Shown: one piece after another, positions 24,619 to 33,600 of the stretch
Position numbering within the stretch: position 1 is the first letter of the stretch
Layout of the letters: each line of letters begins with the position of its first letter
DNA from: Sordariomycetes sp. S80-01Y
Lineage: Eukaryota > Ascomycota > Sordariomycetes
Assembly: GCA_037042185.1 (NCBI GenBank)
Contig: JAXQJY010000031.1
Location: 1,364,001-1,428,000 of the forward strand
Length of the DNA stretch: 64,000 nucleotides
Direction of reading: 5' to 3'
Program-made: the position numbers and the translations under genes
Notes under the pieces: generated by a model
The model's input: the letters and a program-made list of their open reading frames with translations, nothing else
The model's database searches: none
What the model was told of the DNA's origin: nothing

Positions 24619-26274
24619 ACTCTGCAGAGACCGTCACCCCATCACCTGACTCTTGCTCGTTACAGGAATGCTGCTTGGCCATGCCCTCAACGGCCGTGGT
24701 CGTCTCAAATGACGCTAGGTAACGGTTGGGTGCGGTTGTGACGCTTCACTATCGTCACCGTCCATCTCTTCGACGGGGAGACTAAAATCCCAAAATGGGG
24801 GCTGACAAGGCTGAGCCCCCTGAGATGGCGACTTGGCAGTGAATCTTTCCAGCGAGGACCCTTTGTTCGCCTCCGCCTATTCCTGGCGGGACTTTGGGTG
24901 TGTCTGAGTCGTAGCGGGAGGCCGGAGGGACAGCACCAGATTTCGATCAAGTGGGCTCCAATCGCTCGGCTCGTCCCCAGTGGTCACCTATTTTTACCAG
25001 CAGCGAGCCCCATGCGCGTCATGCCACCCCTCCCTCCTGGGCCGCCCTGCGCCGTCTGCCCGTGGCTTCACTTTTCTGCTGACCAGACGTAACAATCGCC
25101 CCCGTGTCTGGTGAAGCTGGAATGGAGTTTGAAATGGTTCCGGGGCTCGAAGAAGTGTCGACAACACCCCCCGGCCGCATTGTGAGGTCTGAACGGGGTC
25201 GAGTCTACTTCGTAGCAGCAGCCACCCACCACATTGGGGGCTTGCTGGCGCACTGTTGGCGCCGAATCCGTTGATGGGTTGAGACATCTGGCAGAGGTGC
25301 CCGAGTAGTTGTTCCGTCGTGCAGTGCCAACCCACACTTGCAGCAAGCCGACGGGATGGATATCAGCCCTTTCCCATGGGCTCGGCGCTGTCTTGCTTTG
25401 TTGGCTCGGGAGGGCGTGGCTGGCGTGAAAGTGTGAACTCATGATGGAGTCAGGCAGGGCAGGCCTGGCAGGGGTCTGGTCGGCTTTAGCGTTGTGGCAC
25501 CCGGCCTGCAACAGAACAGAGACCCACTTCCTTCCCATCATGGTGAGCGCCCGGTGCCCACTTCACCAAGACCAGGAGCGCTGGGCAGAGCTGCCGCCGT
25601 CCCGGCCGTGCTCCAGCGCACCTTCGCTCAGTTTCCAGCGCATTTGCCCGCTGTAAGCTCGACACCGCCCCATCAGCCAAGCCTCCCCAAAGAGAAGGAG
25701 CGGCAGGTTATATCTTCCAAGCTGCCCACCCGTCCTCCCCTCCCCTCTTCCCTCCTAGTCCATCGTACCAGACATAGTCATCCTCGCATCAGACAAAACC
25801 TCCTCTCCTACTCTCGCTTTTTCCTCCCTCTCCAACCCCTTAGGAAGTCCTCGTCGACTCCTGTCACTCGCTTTATCGGTGTCTTTGTTGTTGCTTCCAC
25901 TCCTGTTGTCTTCTACTACTCTCGCTCACGCCTATCAACAACCCCAACGCTGATAGAGCTCTCGCATCTACCACTACGAGATAGATCAGACCAGAACAAC
26001 GGAAGCAGCGCCTAGTGCCAAACACGATCGCTACAGATTACCCCGGGAAAGAAAGGAATCGGAAAAAGTGCATTGGAAAGAGAAAGGCCCCGAGGCATGC
26101 ACAGGGAACGTTAGCAGCAGCAGCAGCAGAAGAGAAACATCATCACGACTACACTCGCTTCACCGTCTACGATACAACCAACAACTCTCGCTCTGCCACA
26201 AACGCTACATCCCACATCAAACCACGTTCGCTACCCACCGCTGCACGAATCGCTCTCGTGCGGTAAATTTTAAC

Positions 26275-26325
26275 GTAAGCCTCCGCTGGATGGACCGTGG
26301 CTCTGGCTCTGACTGACACAAATAG
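26275..26325 (+). other. probable intron in the 5' leader of the Zn2Cys6 gene
   Basis: A GTAAGC donor, a CTGACTGAC branch region and an AAATAG acceptor define a 51 bp intron ending 36 bp before the start codon. It would remove an upstream ATG at 26290. The size and borders match the other introns of the window. Transcription of this stretch is assumed. Confidence 0.5.
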
Positions 26326-26361
26326 GTCTTTCGCTTCAACGTCTACTTCTAGTTCAGAACA

Positions 26362-28217
26362 ATGGCTGGCCCAGGTGGTGGTCCTCCCCGCAGGAGCCAC
26401 ACCAAGTCGCGCAAAGGTTGCGAAACCTGCAAACGCCGACACATTCGCTGCGACGAGAGCTTCCCACAGTGGTGAGTGTCTTTGAAGACATCCGTCCTGC
26501 GATCGCTTACTGACATTCACAGCCGCAATTGCACCAAGCACAAGATCCGCTGCCCTTATAACGATGTTCAAGGCGCTGACCCCAACCGCTCCACCACTCC
26601 TGACAAGCCCGACCTCATGTGGACGCCTGAAGTCGAGGTTGCCATCATGGAGTGGCAGCAAACCGGCATCTTCCCCTTCCACTTCATGGGAGCCGGTCCA
26701 GCGCCTGTTGCAGCTCACTACTCAGTCGAGGATCTGCGCTTGATCTACCACGTCGCTTCTCTCTACCATCAGTTGGCTGCCTTGGATGCCAACAACTTCA
26801 CTTTGTGGACCCGCCATATTCCGAGGTACGTTTAATCAAGGATAGCAACATGCTCTTTTCGTTAACATCCGCAGCCTCCTCCGCATTGGAGCTGAGACTC
26901 CGTACGTTATGCATGCTCTCCTCGCCTTCTCGGCCATGCATATTGCCTTCCTGACAGACTGCCCTCTTGTTGGCAGTATGGCTTTCGAGCACCGCGGAGC
27001 AGCCTACAGCGGTTTGCAGGAGGCCATCATCTCATTCTCGCGCGAGAACTCGGATCCCATCTTGGCAGCGTCCCTTGTCCTATCCTGGCAAGCTACGGAA
27101 TGGTAAGCACACCCCCTGCCGTGGTCAGCTGAGCTATCTGACACTCTGCAGGTCTAGCTGGATGCAGCTTATGCAGGGCACATCAACCATTATGACGGCG
27201 ATGGACTCATGGAAGCACGAGTCAATGTTTGTCGACTTCATCAATGAGAGCAGCACATTTCCCACTGCGCCCGCCTCGCCGAGGGCAGACCACCGTGCTT
27301 CTCAGCCTGACAAGGAGGATTTGGACGCTTTCCACGCCACCCTCGAGCAGATCCACAAGGTCGAGACCCATCTCAAGCACCAGAGCGAGGGCCACAGTCG
27401 CATGGACACAACTCAGATTCAGAACCTGGCCAGCTTCCTCAAGGGCTCCCGGAAGATTAGCTCGAACTTGCCCATCTCTCAGCAATTCGAGCGCCTCAAA
27501 TCTCTTCGGGATTGGCTCTTCTGGATGCCCGTCGGCTACCTCCAGAACTACCGCTGCTCCCCGAACTCGCTTCTTGCCATTGCCCACCTCTACACGGTGG
27601 CGCTGCTCATGGAGCGCATGTTCCCGGAAATTGGTTCTGCCTACTTTGGAAGTTTGTCCGTCACCCCGATCGAGGAGATTTCCCGCCGCATGATGGCCCA
27701 CTGTGTTGGAGGCGAGAACGATGCCGGTGCCCCGTTGAAGTTGATGTCGTTCCCGATCGACGCTGTTGGCGAGTTCCGCTCCCGCATGGGATGGACGCAC
27801 CCTGAGAGGACTCAGTCCTTCCCTCAGTTCAACCCTCCCAACTTTCCGGTCCCGGTGTACCACGACTCGCCCCAGTCCTACGAGGATAGCTCCTACGTCC
27901 TGTATGGGAACCCAGCGTTCAGCTATAGCACTGAGTCCATGCCAGTCCTTAATGCGTCGGTGTCGCATGCTCAAAGCCCCTCCACCCCTGTGGTCCTTGC
28001 TTCTCCCTACCCTAGCCAGCAGTACCTGAGCATTCCGTCCCCCATGTACCATGGAGCCTACAGCCCGGCCTCTTCCACCTTCGAGGGTTCAGTCACCTAC
28101 AGCGACAACGAAGACTTCTCATGGGAGCTCTCGCAGCAGCAGTCTCCCATGTTTGACCAGCACAGCTTTGGCGCCGGGTTCGTCTCACCTACTTCCCAAC
28201 ATCCCGTATGGATCTAG
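26362..28217 (+). CDS. Zn2Cys6 fungal transcription factor (568 residues, or longer with an alternative last exon)
   Basis: A fungal zinc-cluster regulator, nuclear and DNA binding. The target genes are unknown; the N-terminal zinc cluster plus a fungal-specific helical region resembles Upc2-like factors. Exons are 26362-26471, 26523-26825, 26875-27102 and 27152-28217, with introns of 48-51 bp; the total is 569 codons. Six cysteines at 20, 23, 30, 37, 40 and 47 (C-X2-C-X6-C-X6-C-X2-C-X6-C) follow a basic RRSHTKSRKG start. The first intron splits the Cys37 codon. Residues about 75-400 form the regulatory region (DLRLIYHVASLYHQLAA, YVMHALLAFSAMHIAFL, AASLVLSWQATEWSSWMQL, LRDWLFWMPVGYLQNY). The last 150 residues are Ser/Pro/Tyr-rich and probably activating. 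An overlapping frame to 28555 looks coding and could give a longer C-terminus. The Met at 26362 directly precedes the basic region. Confidence 0.9.
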
Positions 28218-30657
28218 ACACTACGGCGATATCCGTAACCGACGCACAAGAGAAGGGGGTTGACCGATGGCGTTTCAGGAACACACCAATTTCGACGACC
28301 CCGACTTATCCTCCGGCTGAAGATGCCATGACCTATGCGTCGCAGCTCTCGGGAGCCCCGTCACCCTTCTTGAACCCAGAGATGCTTGGCATGCTTCCCC
28401 TGCCCGAGTCTCCCGTTCTGGCCAGCAACTTCTCGCACCCTCGTCACCGCCAAACGCCTTCAATGTCTTCTGGGCCGCACTCGCCGTCACCGCTCGCCCA
28501 GGCTCCCCTAGTTCCGTCACCGGAACGCAAGGACAAGCACGCCAAACCATCATGACCTTCACGACCCGCCACCGCTCGGCTACCTTTGAAATTCTGGAAT
28601 TCTGTTTTGACCGCTTTTCACACTGCCTTAATCGACACAGACGCCATGTACATCTACACTCCTTCCACGCTCGCTACCGGGAGGCTCCTGCCAACCCCGT
28701 CACACTCCCTTTCTCGAGTTGACCTCGACGACAGTCCTTTACGACACATAATAATTTGGAACACCACCGACCTAATATGTATACCATAATATCCCACAAT
28801 CCTTATGATACCCGGCCATCCTTGGTCACGACGCTCCTTACCACTCCCGCCTTTCATGGGCCTTTACTATCCTTTACGACATCAACGACCAACTATCACG
28901 GCACTCCTTACGAAGAATACAACACAACAACAACTGACACTCCTTTACGACTTGACGACACCACAACGGAATAGACAGACAACACGCACACTCCTTACGA
29001 AATTAATTATTGGGCGACCAACTGCATAGCGACTGTTACAGCACACAATTTGTTTGCACCACACTGTGTCCGAGGCATGCACACATACAAAAAGCAAGGC
29101 GTTTTGTGGGGGATTTTGGGAGTTTTATGGATTTTGATTTTTGATTTGAACAGTGCGCGTCAATGGACGGCACTCTGCTGAACCGTCTTGGGCTCTGGAT
29201 GGTAGAATTGGACGAGAGTCGTCTCGTAGGGCGCTCTCAGGAACGACCGTTTTATATGACGCCCTTTGCTTGCTTTCTCGATAGTTGATCCACGCTTAAT
29301 GAGACGTGTTTCGCGCGACATTCTTCGTTTATCTTTTGCTTGTGACATATCATCTCGAGCTCTCATCTTGAGCTATGCCGGTGCTTATATTGCGTGTGGG
29401 AGGGGGGAGGTGGCTTGCGTTGTTGGCACGCTAATCTACTATGCACTATACGTTACTGTGAGTGATACGCATTGCAAGGAACACGGCGCATTGGAGCGGC
29501 CAAATACCCTCCCAGGTGATCGATGGTCGATTGATGTAATTTATATAGGGGCAGAAACAACGATACTAAACAAACGTGACCAAGTAAGCAGGTGTTGGCT
29601 CGAGCCACCCAAAGCTCACGTCGGGAACACAGTTCAAGCCCTCGGTGTCGGGCGCGAATCTTCGTCCTTCGGCCGCCGGTTCCCGACGTATCATTATTGC
29701 ATCCTGAATGTCCCTATATGGTCACCCGGCAAAAGAGTGCTGAACCCCCTGCCTGCATTCCACGACACTGCTGGCGTGGCATGATAGCCAATGTATCGTG
29801 CGACACGGCGGTGGGCAGGACGGGTCAAATACAGTAATGATTGCTGATACGTCCCGTTCGAGCGAGATCCATTTCCACTCACCGGTCGGGGCCTCTGTTC
29901 TGGGTTACGGGGTGTTGACCGCCAGAAACACGCTGCTGAATTGATGGGGGAGCGTCTAGCCATCCGAGAGTTCCGCGCCAGACCTCGCCCCCTGCAAGGA
30001 TGTGTGGTTAAGGATGGAGCTCGAACGGCGTCTTCTTACTCCCGCAGGATTGTTTACCTTAGGTTCAACACGTAATATAGATTGGCTGTGGATCGACGTG
30101 GTCTGGCGCACGACCAATTACCTACACAGCAGGTGACACTGGAGAGAGAAACGAATCGCCAGGACGTTCACAAGCGTTATAGTAGTCACTCATATCGAAA
30201 AGATGATCTCAACGTTTAGCTCAATTCAGAAAACCCTATGCACATTGCGCTAACCACTTCCCCCCCGATGAATGCTCCCTATCCCGGCTCCCTGCCGATG
30301 TGCCCGCCGTCTTCATGCAAAGCAAAGTAAAAAGCAGATGCCCTCCCATCCTGGAATACATACAAGCGCCGTCCCAAATCGAGAGTCCTCTGACTTCTAT
30401 ATTTAGACCCATTCGCCTCCGCTGCGGATATACATGATTACCATTCTCTCCTGCTCCTATCGCGATGAGTCTGAAGAAAAGAAAAGAAAGAAATGAAATG
30501 AGAAGTTGACGATAGGAAATGTGCCGCTGAGGAACCAGCCGGCGGGATATCTCAAGACTGTAAAGAAATTGTGCGTATATGGTGACGCCGGATTGTGTTG
30601 TGGAGGCCGAAATATCGATTGGTGGTAGGCGGCGAACCGAGAAGGGGCGAGGGCTCA
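28218..30657. other. 3' region of the Zn2Cys6 gene and convergent intergenic DNA
   Basis: The first part (28218-28555) is probably an alternative coding end of the Zn2Cys6 gene. The next 450 bp carry repeated TCCTTTACGA units. The remainder, up to the 3' end of the 1,919-residue gene, shows no gene. Confidence 0.5.
28735..29002. repeat. dispersed CTCCTTTACGA repeats in the probable 3' UTR
   Basis: TCCTTTACGACA occurs at 28735 and 28870, TCCTTTACGAC at 28941, and CACTCCTTACGAA at 28902 and 28989. Weaker variants lie near 28800 and 28835. The spacing is irregular (about 30-135 bp). The stretch is AC-rich on this strand and lies downstream of the Zn2Cys6 gene, so it is probably in its 3' UTR. 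Confidence 0.5.
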
Positions 30658-33600
30658 CTAGGCCCTCAGCATGACCTCCTGATGCACCAGCCTCAAGACC
30701 CAGCTAGCCTCCGCCACGCTCGCGCACTGGAAGCACCACTTCTTGATCATGCCGCCCGTTGCGCCCGTCGCCGGCACGGCTCCGACAAGTCCGTTGCCGT
30801 CCTTGACCTCCTCCCAAACGCCGCAAACGATACCTCGGCTTCCCATGGGTTGGAAGCAGCCGCTCCCGAGAACAGCGTCGAGGAGTATCTTGGGCTTCTC
30901 AGATTCGCGACGCGGGAGGGTCGTGACGGTGATGCGCTTTTCGAGACCGTGGTCCGCGCGGAGGGCTTGGTGCCAGCCCGGTGGTGGGCGGCGGATTTGG
31001 AGGGAACAGTTGCCGAAGTCTTCCCACTTCGCCGCAGAGACCAAGAGATGCAGGCGGATGCGGATGTTTTCCGAGTTGAACTCACGCGGTGTGCTTGAAT
31101 GGCCGCTGTTCTCGAGAGACATAGATGGAGAGCGAGGCGGTGTGCCTGAGCTTGAAGAGTAGAGCGAGTTTCGTGCGGAACCGGGTCGGGATTGTTTGTC
31201 GACTGTCGATCTCGCCAAGTTGAAGGTCATGTTGCCGGCCACCGTCAGCCTCTTGAGGAATGAGGACGCTGAAACTGAAGATGATGGTGTAGTGCTCGCG
31301 CCGTCGTGCGAAGTAGAGGGTGCGCGTGTTGAGCCGCGGTAGCTGTTCTTCCTACCGAACCAGGTCCGGCGTCTCGAGCTTGAGTCCTCGTCATTTTGCT
31401 GCTGTTGGCGCTCGCCGAAACTTCTGAAACGGGCTTCGTTCTCGAGCTGTATGAACTTTTGGTTATTGAGTCGTGCATGATGAACAGACATGTAGAGCGA
31501 GAAACAGTCGGGCCCGTTCCCGCAGCGGAAGCGGAAGTTTCCTCCTCCGTGGGACTCGTAGAGCTGGCAGTGGGTTTGGACAGAGGACCTGATCTCCAGG
31601 TCGACGATGGTGGATTGTCGGATGAGGACCAGGGGTGTAAGGTCCATGGCGAGCAGCGGCTTTTGGTTCTGGCTGAGGTCTGCGTTGAAGGCATAGGCCT
31701 CAATGAGGCCAGGCTGAACGATGATGGCACAGGGTGTTGAGGTGACGTCTTTCCAGGCACCTTTATCTGACCAGCGAGAGATAGAAGCCATATAGCGTGT
31801 AACATCTTGCTGCATGGGCTGCTCTGGGTTGGGGACAGCCTCAGCCTCGGGCTCGGCTTTGCGAACGCCAGCTTGCGATGCTGAGTTAGAGGGCGTCAAG
31901 CTGCATTCGGAGTCAAGCACGCTTTCCACAGGCGCAGGCATTGGCGGTAGCTTCTGCTCCTGGGCGTTGATAGAGACGCCAATCTCCGTCTCAGGAACGT
32001 CAATGCTTTCAATCTCATCGTCAGAGTCGTCAGAGTACCCCTCTGTGTCAGAACCCGAGGGGCCCGAAACGCCGGACGCAGAGGATCCATCAGATGGCAA
32101 GTACTCGTGCTTGAGAGGCGAAGATGTGCGACGCTTAACTTTGTCTTTGCTTTGGAGCTTCTCGGGTGGATCCAGTGACGGCTTCTGTCGTTGTTGATCT
32201 TGTTCGTCCGATTGACCGATGCTGAGGGTGCGATGAATGGGTGGTGGAGGAGCGCCATCATCACGCTGGTACTTGGGAGAGGACTTCTTCAGTCGAAGAG
32301 GATCAGGACGCATGCTCTCATGCAAGGGGCGAGAGCGGTCTGGCTGTGCCTCTCGCGGAAGGTAATCGTCTTGTGTTGGTGTCTTCTCACGATTGGTCTC
32401 TTCTTCATGAATGATGGGCGGCGGCGTGGTTGGAAGGGGACGCTTGGAGGAATGTCTTGACGGCAGTGAGCGCTTGGGCGTCGAAGGACTGCGCTGAGAA
32501 GGGAGATCATCTCTATCCTTCGGGATATGCCGGCTCTCGTGCCTACTCTTTCTCCTGATGCTGCGCGCACCGACTGGAATATCAACGGGTGTCGCTGAGA
32601 AAGCCGCTTCCTCCTCATCGCCACCAATAACACTTGGCTCGGGCTCTCGCGGGGGAACAGGCGTGAGAGGTAATATGTCAAGCCAATCCAAAATCTGGTC
32701 CTCATTGTTGGATGTGAGAGTAAGCAGTTCGTGCCATTGTCTGTCGTTGTGCCATCCCCTGACCATTACGACCATGTCGAAATTGCCATCTCCAGTTCGA
32801 GCAGACAAGTCGGCAGTGGGAATTGGTGGGAAAAGGAGGTATGCTCTGCCGCCATCCCCTGACTCGCGGATGAGAAGATCACCAGGGTCGGTCGGGTCTT
32901 TCTGGGAGTCACGGTGAACGAGTTCGACCTGGCACTCGAGTCTTTGTCCGTTGGAGTGCTCAAGATATAACGAAAAGACATCCTTTGCGTTGACCTGGCG
33001 GTTGGGGTTGATTCGGACACTGTCTATAGCACCAAGGGTACGCAAGTCCCGAGATCGGGTGGTGTCGGTGTTGCTGGCATCTTCGTCAGCCAGACGAGCA
33101 GTCTCCTCCCTATGCCGCCGGCGAGATTTGTCTTGAAGATCTCGGAAGTTTCTGAGAAGCTCATGGGTGTCTTCTGAGGGCATCATGGAGTCAACACACT
33201 CTATGAACTTGACCATGTGCTTGATACGAATAAGAGGTCGCTTGAGCAAATGAGCAATGTCGACTCGCTCACCGTCTGCGCCGATCACATCGCCGTTTTC
33301 ATTCCGGGGCATGGCATTGAGCAAGGAGTCCTCATCCTCGGGGATGCCAGCTGCTGGCGCCAGGTTGACGATCAGATCTTGGAACCCTAGTCTCCATGAG
33401 TTGAGGTAGCTGTTGTAGACGGGCACCACGCCATGAGCCCAGTGTGCCAGTTTTCGCAAGTCGTGGTGTGGTGCTTTCCTGTGAGCATTGCGTAGCTTCT
33501 CCAAGGCGACACCCATGCCGACCACAGATTTCGACAGATTGTCGAGTTTCTTCTCTGTCGTTGAGCCAAAGAGCTCTGTGGCGTGGCCATCCTGAACGAC

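Larger units (their letters stand above)
18410..26361. other. 8 kb region without recognisable protein gene; promoter and leader of the Zn2Cys6 gene at its right end
   Basis: No open frame here has protein-like composition or a domain, and I found no tRNA, 5S rRNA or transposon. Visible items are an 18 bp direct repeat (19157-19192), a TGCAC repeat (24591-24615), a pyrimidine-rich tract (25725-25860) typical of fungal promoters, an AGCAGC run near 26110, and a probable 5'-UTR intron (26275-26325). Base composition is ordinary, not AT-rich, so this does not look like a repeat degraded by RIP. A long-leader transcript or long non-coding RNA is possible but not shown. Confidence 0.55.

Noticed and set aside
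23898-24620. 240-residue minus-strand open frame in the 8 kb spacer
   Set aside because: Low-complexity mixture with no helix or strand pattern and no family resemblance; GC-rich DNA gives such frames by chance.
27222-28052. 276-residue antisense frame in the zinc-cluster gene
   Set aside because: Shadow of the real coding exon in a GC-rich gene; no family features.
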